A stretch of DNA of 40,301 nt from NCBI GenBank assembly GCA_014381505.1, contig JACNLK010000088.1, positions 1 to 40,301 on the forward strand, written 5' to 3'. Both the position numbers and the translations under genes were made by a program. Under the pieces are notes generated by a model that saw nothing but the letters and a program-made list of their open reading frames with translations, was not told the DNA's origin and ran no database searches. This document shows, in pieces, positions 24,761-32,655 of this stretch. Each line of letters opens with the position of its first letter. Position 1 is the stretch's first letter. The stretch is from Candidatus Desulfatifera sulfidica. GTDB taxonomy: Bacteria > Desulfobacterota > Desulfobulbia > Desulfobulbales > Desulfocapsaceae.

Positions 24761-24789
24761 TGGACATTTTCAGGGGTGGTTGCTAATAT
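24761..24789 (+). promoter_or_regulatory. Predicted promoter of aapJ
   Basis: TGGACA (24761-24766) and TAATAT (24784-24789) are separated by 17 bp, close to the sigma-70 consensus, about 65 bp before the aapJ start. The region 24624-24760 upstream is AT-rich and shows no gene. Confidence 0.55.
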
Positions 24790-24854
24790 TTCGCCCTTTG
24801 ATAGTAAGAGATGTTTGTAAATGCTATTCTAAAATTTAATTTGGAGAATCGAGA

Positions 24855-25874
24855 ATGAGAAAAGTAACCTGGTCTCTTGTGGCTGTTGTTCTGACCCTTT
24901 TTATTTCCGCAAGTCTGGCTCAGGCCTCGACGAAGGACGAGGTGCAGAAACGTGGATATGTTCAATGTGGTGTTTCCACCGGCTTACCCGGATTTTCTAA
25001 CCCTGATGAAAAGGGTAACTGGACTGGACTTGATGTTGACGTTTGTCGGGCTGTGGCTGCTGCCACCCTTGGCGATGCCAATAAAGTCAAATTCATTCCC
25101 TTGAATGCCAAGGAGCGTTTCACTGCCCTGCAGTCTGGCGAGATTGACATCCTCTCTCGTAATACCACCTGGACTCTGACCCGTGATTCTTCTCTGGGGC
25201 TAAATTTTGCCCATCCCAACTATTATGACGGCCAGGGGTTCATGGTTTCCAAGCGTCTTGGTGTGAAAAGCGCCCTCGAGCTTGACGGCGCCGTGGTCTG
25301 TATCCAGGCCGGCACCACCACTGAGCTTAATCTGGCTGACTACTTTACCCAGCAAAAGATGGAATACAAACCACTGGTATTCGACACTTCTGACCAGACT
25401 GTTAAAGGTTTTGAGGTTGGCCGTTGCGACGTCCTGACCAGTGATCAGTCTCAGCTCTACAGTTTGCGTATCAAGCTCGAGAAACCCGAAGATGCAGTCG
25501 TTCTGCCCGAAATTATCTCCAAGGAACCTCTGGGGCCTGTTGTCCGTCAGGGTGACGATGCCTGGTTCAATATCGTCAAATGGTCCATGTATGCCATGCT
25601 CAACGCCGAGGAGATGGGAGTGACATCTGCCAATATTGATTCTAAACGAAATGGTACTGATCCCGGCACCCAGCGCCTTTTGGGCGAAGAAGGAATCAAG
25701 GGCAGTGGTCTTGGTCTGAGCGATGACTGGGCTTATAATGTTGTTAAACAGGTCGGTAACTACAGTGAGATGTTTGAGCGTAATGTCGGTATGGACTCGC
25801 CGCTCAAGATTTCCCGTGGTCTGAACGCCCTGTGGAATCAAGGCGGTGTTCAGTACGCCCCGCCCATTCGTTAA
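24855..25874 (+). CDS. aapJ: General L-amino acid ABC transporter, periplasmic binding protein
   Basis: This 339-residue periplasmic protein binds amino acids for the Aap transporter. A signal peptide (about 1-24, ending SLAQA) is followed by a type II binding fold: VQKRGYVQCGVSTGLPGFSNPDEKGNWTGLDVDVCRAVAAA, then ALQSGEIDILSRNTTWTLTRD and VCIQAGTTTELNLADYF. These stretches, the length and the C-terminal GGVQYAPPIR are typical of AapJ/BztA proteins. GGAGA lies 7 bp before the ATG. A strong terminator follows the gene, so higher expression of the binding protein than of the membrane components is expected. Confidence 0.95.
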   Translation: MRKVTWSLVAVVLTLFISASLAQASTKDEVQKRGYVQCGVSTGLPGFSNPDEKGNWTGLDVDVCRAVAAATLGDANKVKFIPLNAKERFTALQSGEIDILSRNTTWTLTRDSSLGLNFAHPNYYDGQGFMVSKRLGVKSALELDGAVVCIQAGTTTELNLADYFTQQKMEYKPLVFDTSDQTVKGFEVGRCDVLTSDQSQLYSLRIKLEKPEDAVVLPEIISKEPLGPVVRQGDDAWFNIVKWSMYAMLNAEEMGVTSANIDSKRNGTDPGTQRLLGEEGIKGSGLGLSDDWAYNVVKQVGNYSEMFERNVGMDSPLKISRGLNALWNQGGVQYAPPIR

Positions 25875-25893
25875 TAGCTTCGTGCAGTAACTC

Positions 25894-25932
25894 AGGGGGC
25901 TCCCGTTTCATACAGGGAGCCCCCCTTTTTTA
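25894..25932 (+). terminator. Intrinsic terminator after aapJ
   Basis: GGGGGCTCCC (25895-25904) pairs with GGGAGCCCCC (25915-25924) and is followed by CTTTTTTT. It lies 20 bp after the aapJ stop and should let only part of transcription read into aapQ. Confidence 0.92.
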
Positions 25933-26040
25933 TTGTCTTTTGAATTATGATGGTGTCGTAACAATTCCGATCTGCCTGCTTGCGGCTCAAGCCTGCTGAA
26001 CATACCCCCCTCGTATGTAATCCTCATTTTCCGAAGTACA
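25931..26040. repeat. Folded interspersed repeat, diverged copy D
   Basis: The right end AATCCTCATTTTCCGAAGTA (26019-26038) matches the ends of copies A and C at nearly every base. The left part carries ATTGTCTTTT and GATCTGCCTGCTTGCGGCTCAA, which resemble the same positions of copy A. The middle is shorter. It directly follows the aapJ terminator. Confidence 0.5.
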
Positions 26041-26191
26041 CCACATCTCGGCAGATAAATTTTTTTACCCAGCCATCCCGGTTATTGTTTTAAGCTGTAG
26101 TAATTCAGCTTGATGTCGGAAATGAACATGACACCGCGCACTGTAGCTACTCTTCAGTAGTGCCCCAGCTGCGCGAAAGAGGTCTGTATGG

Positions 26192-26207
26192 TGTACTGAT
26201 CAGTACA
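26192..26207. promoter_or_regulatory. 16-bp perfect palindrome upstream of aapQ
   Basis: TGTACTGATCAGTACA is a perfect palindrome 62 bp before the aapQ start, in the stretch after the aapJ terminator. Its form and place suggest an operator for a dimeric regulator, but no matching regulator is seen in the window. The rest of 26041-26268 holds no gene. Confidence 0.4.
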
Positions 26208-26268
26208 TGAGCAGGCCGATGACAAAGCAGATGGGGGGCTTTGTAGAGTTACTATAAGCTTATTAATT

Positions 26269-27441
26269 ATGGGACAGACGGAACAAAAACAATCTTGGTG
26301 GAATAACGGTCAGAATCGCGCCCTGGTCTTTCAGGTAGTCTTGACGTTGGCTGTGGTGCTGTTCTTCTGGTACATCATCAATAATACCCTGCTCAATATG
26401 GAGAAACGGGGAATTGCCACCGGGTTTGGCTTTCTCTCTCAGGCCGCAGGTTTTGGCATCATTCAGCACCTGGTGGCCTACGACGAAACATACAGTTTTG
26501 GCCGCACCTTTCTGGTCGGACTGCTCAATACTTTACTGGTCGCTGTGATCGGTATCGTTTTTGCCACTATTATCGGCCTGGTTGTTGGGGTAGCACGTCT
26601 CTCCTCTAACTGGCTGATTTCGACACTGGCTGCGGTCTATATTGAGGTGTTTCGTAATATCCCGTTGCTTCTCCAGATTTTTTTCTGGTACTTTGCCGTC
26701 CTTCGTGGCTTGCCGCTGCCGCGTGGCAGCTGGGAGGTCAACGAATCATTTTTTATGAACATCCGCGGTCTGTACATTCCGCGGCCTATTTTTGAGTCAG
26801 GCTTCTCCTGGGTGATATGGGCGGTCGTGCTTGCTTTTGTCGTGGCCTTTGTGATTCGTCGCTGGGCTCGTCGACGTCAGGCCGAAACAGGCCAGCAGTT
26901 TAACAGCACCCTGGCGGGTTTGGGTGTGATCCTGATATTGCCGTTGACGGTCTTTTTTGCCGTCGGCTCTCCTCTGTCCTGGGAAGTGCCAGTTCTCAAG
27001 GGGTTTAATTTCAAGGGCGGCATGGTGGTGATACCTGAGCTCACCGCCTTGGTTGTGGCTCTGTCCATTTACACCGGGGCCTTTATCGCCGAGATTGTGC
27101 GTTCCGGAATTTTGGCTGTCAGTCATGGTCAGACGGAGGCTGCCCTGTCCCTTGGGCTTCGTCCGCGAAGGGTCTTGAGTCTGGTCGTTATTCCTCAGGC
27201 TCTGCGGGTAATTATCCCCCAGCAGACCAGTCAGTATCTGAACCTGGTCAAAAACTCGTCTCTGGCGACGGCTATCGGCTATCCTGACCTGGTTTCAGTC
27301 TTTGCCGGTACCACTCTCAATCAGACCGGCCAGGCCATGGAGGTCATTGCCATGACCATGGGTGTCTATCTCTTCATCAGCTTGACCATCTCGGCCTTGA
27401 TGAACTGGTATAATAAAAAGAAAATGTTGATTGAACGTTAA
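26269..27441 (+). CDS. aapQ: General L-amino acid ABC transporter permease AapQ
   Basis: This 390-residue inner-membrane permease is the first of the Aap pair. The N-terminus WWNNGQNRALVFQ and early helix VVLTLAVVLFFWYIINNTL match AapQ/BztB. The cytosolic coupling loop is EIVRSGILAVSHGQTEAALSLGLRPRRVLSLVVIPQALR, followed by NLVKNSSLATAIGYPDL. About eight membrane helices are predicted. No ribosome site is visible before the ATG, and the frame has a stop at 26197 with no earlier start, so initiation may be weak. The stop is 2 bp before the aapM start. Confidence 0.95.
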   Translation: MGQTEQKQSWWNNGQNRALVFQVVLTLAVVLFFWYIINNTLLNMEKRGIATGFGFLSQAAGFGIIQHLVAYDETYSFGRTFLVGLLNTLLVAVIGIVFATIIGLVVGVARLSSNWLISTLAAVYIEVFRNIPLLLQIFFWYFAVLRGLPLPRGSWEVNESFFMNIRGLYIPRPIFESGFSWVIWAVVLAFVVAFVIRRWARRRQAETGQQFNSTLAGLGVILILPLTVFFAVGSPLSWEVPVLKGFNFKGGMVVIPELTALVVALSIYTGAFIAEIVRSGILAVSHGQTEAALSLGLRPRRVLSLVVIPQALRVIIPQQTSQYLNLVKNSSLATAIGYPDLVSVFAGTTLNQTGQAMEVIAMTMGVYLFISLTISALMNWYNKKKMLIER

Positions 27442-27443
27442 TT

Positions 27444-28546
27444 ATGACTGTTTATACCAAATCATCTTCGGCTGACCTGTTGCCGCCGGTCAGTTCGGTG
27501 GGCGTTATCGGTTGGGTGCGACAGAATCTTTTTTCTTCGGTCGGCAGTTCCCTGATGTCCCTGTGCGCTCTTTATCTCCTCTATATGACTGTGCCACCGG
27601 CCATTAACTGGGCCTTTATCGATGCCGACTGGTTTGGCATGGATCGGGATGCCTGTACCAGTGGTGGTGCCTGTTGGGTCTTTGTCACCGTGCGAATCAA
27701 TCAGTTCCTGTTTGGTTTTTACCCATCGTCTGAGTACTGGCGGGTGGTTCTGGCGTTTTCCATCGCCGGTATCCTTGTGGCCTGGCTGCTGGTGGACCGG
27801 GCTCCTTATAAGGGGTTTGTCGGTCTGATCACTTTAGTTGTTTATCCCATTGTGGCCTATTTTCTCTTCTATGGTGGTTTGGGACTGGAGGTCGTTGAGA
27901 CCCATAAATGGGGCGGCCTGATGCTGACCTTGATCCTGGCAACTATTGGTATGGTTTGCGCTTTGCCCTTAGGGATCATTCTGGCCCTGGGGCGGCGTTC
28001 TTCCATGCCTATTGCCAAGTCTTTTTCAGTGATTTTTATTGAGTTCTGGCGTGGAGTTCCGCTGATTACAGTTCTGTTCATGTCTTCGGTCATGTTGCCC
28101 ATTTTCATGCCCGAAGAGATGCAGATCGACAAACTGCTGCGGGCCCTGATCGGCATTATCTTTTTTCAGTCCGCCTATATGGCGGAGGTTGTCCGTGGTG
28201 GTCTTCAGGCCATTCCCAAAGCCAGTATGAGGCGGCTGAGGCCCTGGGACTTTCTTACTGGAAGTCGATGATTCTGATTATTCTTCCTCAGGCGCTGAAG
28301 CTGGTTATCCCGGGGATTGTCAATACCTTTATCGCTCTGTTCAAGGATACTACGCTGGTTTTGATTATTGGCCTGTTTGATCTGCTGGCTGTGGTTCAAT
28401 CCGCCTTCGCCGACCCTAAATGGCTTGGTTATTCGGTGGAGGGTTATGTTTTTGTTGCAGGCATCTACTGGGTGTCCTGTTTTGCCATGTCTCAATATTC
28501 ACAGCGTCTTGAGCAGAAGCTGAATACCGGACATGCACGGATGTAA
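27444..28546 (+). pseudogene. aapM: General L-amino acid ABC transporter permease AapM, frameshifted
   Basis: This is the second Aap permease, which should be about 367 residues. The first frame runs from 27444 (MTVYTKSSSADLLPPVSS) through intact helices to the coupling loop AEVVRGGLQAIPK, then turns into ASMRRLRPWDFLTGSR and stops at 28271. From about 28221 a different frame continues the family sequence without a break (QYEAAEALGLSYWKSMILIILPQALKLVIPG) to 28546. Adding one base near CCCAAAGCC at 28216-28223 restores the whole gene, so one G or C appears to be missing. The rest is well conserved, which suggests a recent mutation or a sequence error. A canonical -1 slippery heptamer is not in the right frame, so programmed frameshifting is unlikely. 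Confidence 0.88.
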
Positions 28547-28593
28547 GGGCCTGCTGGGGCCAACTGTCTTGAAATGATTGACCAGGAATAACA

Positions 28594-29358
28594 ATGAATA
28601 ACAGTCAGGAAAAACGTACAGTTTCCAATGAGGTCATGGTTGAGTTGAACGGCGTGCACAAATGGTACGGCGACTTTCATGTTCTCAAGGATATTAATCT
28701 CAAGGTCTATAAGGGTGAGCGGATTATTATCTGCGGCCCGTCCGGCTGTGGAAAATCAACACTTATCCGCTGTATGAACCGGCTCGAAGAGCATCAGCGT
28801 GGCGATATCATTGTCGGTGGCGTGACACTTGACGATGATCTGAAGCATATTGACAAGGTTCGACGCGATATTGGTATGGTCTTTCAGCAGTTCAACCTCT
28901 TTCCCCATCTTACTGTTCTTGAAAACTGCTGTCTGGCTCTGATCTGGGTGCAGAAAAAACCCCGCAAAGAGGCTGAAGCAATTGCCATGCAGTTTCTCGA
29001 ACGAGTGCAGATTGCAGAACAGGCCCTGAAGTATCCGGGCCAGCTTTCAGGGGGGCAGCAGCAGCGTGTGGCCATTGCCCGGAGTCTGTGCATGAATCCG
29101 TCGGTCATGCTCTTTGATGAGCCGACCTCAGCCCTTGATCCTGAGATGATCAAAGAGGTGCTGGACGTTATGGTTGATCTGGCTCGTGAGGGAATGACCA
29201 TGTTGTGCGTGACCCATGAAATGGGTTTTGCCAAGACTGTTGCCAATCGGGTTTTGTTTATGGACGCGGGTGAGATCATAGAGGAAAATGAGCCGAACGA
29301 GTTCTTCGATAACCCGCAGTCAGATCGGACAAAGCTCTTTTTGAGTCAAATTCTGTAG
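28594..29358 (+). CDS. aapP: General L-amino acid ABC transporter ATP-binding protein
   Basis: This 254-residue ATPase powers the Aap transporter. Walker [21 protein letters not shown]-loop [17 protein letters not shown], signature [15 protein letters not shown], Walker [16 protein letters not shown] and the switch His in [13 protein letters not shown] are all intact, matching the polar amino acid subgroup (GlnQ/HisP/AapP). AGGAAT precedes the ATG by about 5 bp. It is 47 bp after aapM and is the last transporter gene. Its good conservation argues that the aapM frameshift is recent or a sequencing artefact. Confidence 0.95.
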   Translation: MNNSQEKRTVSNEVMVELNGVHKWYGDFHVLKDINLKVYKGERIIICGPSGCGKSTLIRCMNRLEEHQRGDIIVGGVTLDDDLKHIDKVRRDIGMVFQQFNLFPHLTVLENCCLALIWVQKKPRKEAEAIAMQFLERVQIAEQALKYPGQLSGGQQQRVAIARSLCMNPSVMLFDEPTSALDPEMIKEVLDVMVDLAREGMTMLCVTHEMGFAKTVANRVLFMDAGEIIEENEPNEFFDNPQSDRTKLFLSQIL

Positions 29359-29429
29359 GGGCTGGACAGGTGATGTGTTTCAGTGATATTCTCAAACTGT
29401 ACTCATTCTTTTGATGAACAGGAGGGGAT

Positions 29430-29837
29430 ATGGCGAAGCGTCTTGTGGTGAAAATTGTTTGCTGTCTGTCGTTGCTGACTGCGTTGAGTATGAATGTCCA
29501 GGCGGCTGAGCCTGTTGAGGAGAAGTCGGATCAGCCTGGAGCCTGGCAGAAGGCCGGGCAGGAAGTAACTGAGGCTGCTCAGGCAGTGGGGAAGGCAGGC
29601 AAGGAGTCTTCAATCACGATCTGGGAGAAGACGAAAGAGGTCAGCTCAGAGACCTGGGATAAAACCAGGGAAGTCGGTGGTGCCGTCAAGGACAGGAGTG
29701 TTGAGGCCGGAAGTGAGGCGGCCGATAAAACCAAAGAAGGTACCGGCAGTCTCTGGCAGCGAACCAAGGATGGTACAGCCAGGCTTTGGCAAAAGACCAA
29801 GGGCAAGATTCATGATCTGACCACTCCAAAGGAATAA
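29430..29837 (+). CDS. Secreted LEA-like protein with 11-residue repeats
   Basis: This is a 135-residue protein with a signal peptide (about 1-25, ending VQA). The mature part is hydrophilic and rich in Lys, Glu, Thr and Gly. Units of the form W-x-K-T-K begin at residues 65 (WEKTK), 76 (WDKTR), 87 (KDRSV, degenerate), 98 (ADKTK), 109 (WQRTK) and 120 (WQKTK), exactly 11 residues apart. This is the period of group-3 LEA and apolipoprotein-like amphipathic helices, which lie on membranes or protect proteins when dry. A good AGGAGGGG ribosome site precedes the ATG. It is a separate unit 71 bp after aapP, closed by a strong terminator. Stress or envelope protection is inferred only from the repeat. 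Confidence 0.85.
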   Translation: MAKRLVVKIVCCLSLLTALSMNVQAAEPVEEKSDQPGAWQKAGQEVTEAAQAVGKAGKESSITIWEKTKEVSSETWDKTREVGGAVKDRSVEAGSEAADKTKEGTGSLWQRTKDGTARLWQKTKGKIHDLTTPKE

Positions 29838-29872
29838 CACGAACGGGTCTCGTCGTCGTGCGCACCGGACTG

Positions 29873-29916
29873 AAAAAGGCCGGAGAGAGCATCTGCTCTT
29901 TCCGGCCTTTTTTTTG
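29873..29916. terminator. Bidirectional intrinsic terminator
   Basis: AAAGGCCGGAGAGAGCA pairs with TGCTCTTTCCGGCCTTT (one mismatch, 2-nt loop), with eight Ts on the right and As on the left. It serves the LEA-like gene on the + strand and the GGGtGRT gene on the minus strand. Confidence 0.92.
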
Positions 29917-29950
29917 TGTGGATTAAAAAATTGGTTCCATCTCTGAAATA

Positions 29951-30946
29951 TCAGCTGGCCTGTTCCAGGGCTACGGCCACGGATACTGTGGCTCCAACCA
30001 TGGGGTTGTTCCCCATACCGATCAATCCCATCATCTCCACATGGGCCGGTACTGATGATGAACCGGCAAACTGGGCGTCGGAGTGCATCCGGCCCATGGT
30101 GTCGGTCATGCCGTAGGAGGCGGGGCCTGCGCCCATGTTGTCCGGGTGGAGAGTTCGACCGGTGCCGCCGCCAGAGGCTACAGAGAAGTAACGCTTGCCC
30201 TGCTGGACGCATTCCTTCTTATAGGTTCCGGCCACCGGGTGCTGGAAGCGCGTGGGGTTCGTGGAGTTGCCGGTGATGGAGACATCGACTCCTTCCAGAT
30301 GGTTAATGGCTACGCCTTCACGCACATCATCAGCTCCGTAGCAGTTGACCTTGCTGCGCTCGCCGTCAGAATAGGCCTTCTTCCTGACCACGGTGAGTTC
30401 GCTGCCGGCGTAGTCAAACTTGGTCTCCACGTGAGTGAAACCGTTGATTCGTGAAATGATATGAGCGGCATCCTTGCCCAGGCCGTTGAGGATAACCCGC
30501 AGCGGTTCTGTGCGGACCCTGTTGGCGGAACGGGCAATGCCGATGGCTCCTTCGGCTGCGGCAAAAGATTCATGCCCTGCGATGAAGGCAAAGCACTTGG
30601 TCTCTTCCCGCAGAAGCATGGAGCCCAGGTTTCCGTGTCCGATACCCACCTGACGATGGTCGGCCACGGAGCCTGGGATACAGAAGGCCTGAAGACCTTC
30701 CCCTAAAGTGACTGCAATATCCACGGCCAGGGTCTGTCCCTTCTTTATGGCGATTGCAGCACCCAGTGTATAGGCCCAGCAGGCGTTTTCAAAACAGATG
30801 GGCTGAACCCCGCGCACGATGGTGTCCACATCGACCCCGTATGCGTCGCATAGATCCTTGGCTTCGGCCAGGTCTTTTATTCCGTATTTTTTCAGCACCG
30901 GCGTGATCTGATCGATCCGTCGCTCGTAGCTCTCAAATAATGCCAT
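29951..30946 (-). CDS. GGGtGRT family protein
   Basis: This 331-residue cytosolic protein belongs to the GGGtGRT family, named for the motif seen here as GGGTGRT (259-265). Other conserved stretches are CIPGSVADHRQVGIGHGNLGSMLL (about 89-112), FIAGHESFAAAEGAIGIARSANRVR and IGMGNNPMVGATVSVAVAL at the C-terminus. The biochemical function of the family is not known to me. It occurs in anaerobes next to a NifU-like protein, exactly as here: the NifU-like gene lies 11 bp upstream, and the GGGAGA ribosome site for this gene overlaps that gene's end. A role linked to iron-sulfur or nucleotide-dependent metabolism is speculative. Confidence 0.93.
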   Translation of the reverse strand: MALFESYERRIDQITPVLKKYGIKDLAEAKDLCDAYGVDVDTIVRGVQPICFENACWAYTLGAAIAIKKGQTLAVDIAVTLGEGLQAFCIPGSVADHRQVGIGHGNLGSMLLREETKCFAFIAGHESFAAAEGAIGIARSANRVRTEPLRVILNGLGKDAAHIISRINGFTHVETKFDYAGSELTVVRKKAYSDGERSKVNCYGADDVREGVAINHLEGVDVSITGNSTNPTRFQHPVAGTYKKECVQQGKRYFSVASGGGTGRTLHPDNMGAGPASYGMTDTMGRMHSDAQFAGSSSVPAHVEMMGLIGMGNNPMVGATVSVAVALEQAS

Positions 30947-30957
30947 GGCGTTTCTCC

Positions 30958-31650
30958 CTATTCCTTGCGCGGATCAATGGTTTTGACAGCATCGGCGAAG
31001 CGGCCATATGTGCCGGTGGCGTTGAGTAGGGCCAGGCCCGGATCGTCGCCTTTTTTGATGGCGTCCATCATCCGTCCCAGATGGACAAAACGGTAACCGA
31101 TGATCTCGTCATCTGCATCCAGGCCCAGTTCCATGATATAGCCCTCGGTTACATCCAGGTAACGCGGGCCCTTGGCCTTCGTGCCGTAAGTGGTACCCAC
31201 CACTGAGCGTAAGCCCTTGCCGAGATCTTCGAGTCCTGCGCCGATGGGTAGGCCACCTTCTGAAAAGGCGGTCTGGCTGCGGCCGTAGACAATCTGGAGG
31301 AAGAGCTCGCGCATGGCGGTGTTGATGGCGTCACAGACCAGATCCGTGTTCATGGCCTCGAGAATGGTTTTGCCGGGCATGATCTCTGCGGCCATGGCCG
31401 CGGAATGGGTCATGCCTGTACAGCCGATGGTCTCGATCAAGGCCTCTTCGATAATCCCGTCTTTGATGTTGAGGGTGAGCTTGCAGGCTCCCTGGTGTGG
31501 CGCGCACCAGCCTACACCGTGGGTCAGTCCGCTGATGTCCTTGACTTCACGGGCCTGGGTCCAGCCGCCCTCCTGCGGGATGGGCGATGGGCCATGATTG
31601 GTCCCTTGGGCCACAGGACACATCTCTTGTACTTCTGAAGAGTATTGCAT
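30958..31650 (-). CDS. NifU-like iron-sulfur cluster scaffold protein paired with GGGtGRT
   Basis: This 230-residue cytosolic protein has a NifU/IscU-like fold. Candidate cluster ligands are C49 (GWCAPHQGAC), C56, C77 (IGCTGMTHSAAMAAEIMPGKTI) and C106 (LVCDAIN). The pattern IGCTGMTHSAAMA..MPGKTI..A corresponds to the second Cys region of IscU-type scaffolds. It is longer than IscU and has an extra C-terminal half with EGYIMELGLDADDEIIGYRFVHLG. The frame is open to 31695, but the ATG at 31650 has AAGGAG 7 bp upstream. It is transcribed together with the GGGtGRT gene. Confidence 0.9.
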   Translation of the reverse strand: MQYSSEVQEMCPVAQGTNHGPSPIPQEGGWTQAREVKDISGLTHGVGWCAPHQGACKLTLNIKDGIIEEALIETIGCTGMTHSAAMAAEIMPGKTILEAMNTDLVCDAINTAMRELFLQIVYGRSQTAFSEGGLPIGAGLEDLGKGLRSVVGTTYGTKAKGPRYLDVTEGYIMELGLDADDEIIGYRFVHLGRMMDAIKKGDDPGLALLNATGTYGRFADAVKTIDPRKE

Positions 31651-31826
31651 GTGCTGCTCCTTGCTGAAAATGAACGGGGAATCTCCCCGAATCAAGATGA
31701 TGGATTTCTATTGTAGAGTGAAATTGATGGGGGAATATAGTTACCACAAAAGAGGGGATGGGAACAGGGAAAAGGGAAAAAAGAACAAATGACGAACAGT
31801 GTTTCTGCTTTTTATTGGTTCAACTG

Positions 31827-32456
31827 CTATTGTTTCTGGCCGGTCAGGAGGAAGATGGGGAACGAGCGGGACTGACCTGCGTCATCTTCTTTGATGATCT
31901 GATAGACCTCTTTGCTTTCGGCTTGCTTCATGCCAAGATCCGTCAGTGTGTGAACCAGTTGCTGGCTGTCAAAGCCGTGATGCTTTACACCCTGGGCCTC
32001 AGAGCTGTGAAATGAACCATCCTCGGCTTCAAGGTCGGCCACGGCCAGCAGACCTCCGGTATTGAGCATCTCAACAAAGCGTTGCAGGACAAGTTTGCTC
32101 TGTTCAATGTGATGCAGGGTCATGGAACAGAAGATCAGATCAAATTGATCAGGGCAGTTCTCCTGGCTGAGGTCAAGGCGTATGGGGGTGACATTATTGA
32201 TCTGTTCGCGTGTGATCTTCTCCTGCAGGGTAGTGAGCATTCCCTCAGAGGTGTCGGCCGCTGTAAGATGTCCCAGGCGGGATGCAAGGGACAGGCCCAC
32301 AAGGCCAGTGCCGCACCCATACTCCAGGGCATTCATCTTCCGGGTCAGGGGGAGTTCGCCGATGGCTTGGCTGATGGCCCGGGCCAGTTTGACCCGTCGT
32401 TGCTTCTTGTCCCAATCCTGGGCCGCCTGATCAAAGTGCTTGGTTTCTGTGCTCAT
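31827..32456 (-). CDS. Class I SAM-dependent methyltransferase
   Basis: This 209-residue cytosolic enzyme has a seven-strand Rossmann methyltransferase fold. Motif I is ALEYGCGTGLVGLSLA (about 43-58), the acidic end of strand 2 is AADTSEGM, and motif IV is FDLIFCSMTLHHIE, the form seen in ubiquinone/menaquinone-like and small-molecule methyltransferases. The C-terminal lid contains DGSFHSSEAQGVKHHGFDSQQL. Substrate unknown. The gene stands alone between the NifU-like gene and repeat copy C, 199 bp downstream of the protease gene. Confidence 0.9.
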   Translation of the reverse strand: MSTETKHFDQAAQDWDKKQRRVKLARAISQAIGELPLTRKMNALEYGCGTGLVGLSLASRLGHLTAADTSEGMLTTLQEKITREQINNVTPIRLDLSQENCPDQFDLIFCSMTLHHIEQSKLVLQRFVEMLNTGGLLAVADLEAEDGSFHSSEAQGVKHHGFDSQQLVHTLTDLGMKQAESKEVYQIIKEDDAGQSRSFPIFLLTGQKQ

Positions 32457-32529
32457 TGTATCTCTGTGCTGCCTTTTTTGAATGTGTAATGTCTATTGCC
32501 GGATGTGTAGCAATATTAAGGGCGGTTGT

Positions 32530-32655
32530 GGAAATTATTTATCTAAAACCAGGATTGCGCTCAAGATTGTATCCTCGGATGATCGACTCTATCCCTGCGG
32601 TAAAATTTTTCGCACGCATCGGTATTGAGCGAAAATCCTCATATTTCAAAGTCCC
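32530..32655. repeat. Folded interspersed repeat, copy C
   Basis: It shares with copy A the core ATCCTCGG.ATCGACT.TA..CCTGCGGTAAAATTTT, the flank ATTGCGCTCAAGATT and the end GAGCGAAAATCCTCATATTTC. The end abuts the TAG stop of the M16 protease gene at 32656-32658. Terminal pairing is weaker than in copy A. Confidence 0.75.

Noticed and set aside
28214-28224. Programmed -1 frameshift in aapM
   Set aside because: CCCAAAG is not in the X-XXY-YYZ phase relative to the reading frame and no downstream pseudoknot or upstream stimulator was apparent. A base deletion or sequence error explains the break more simply.
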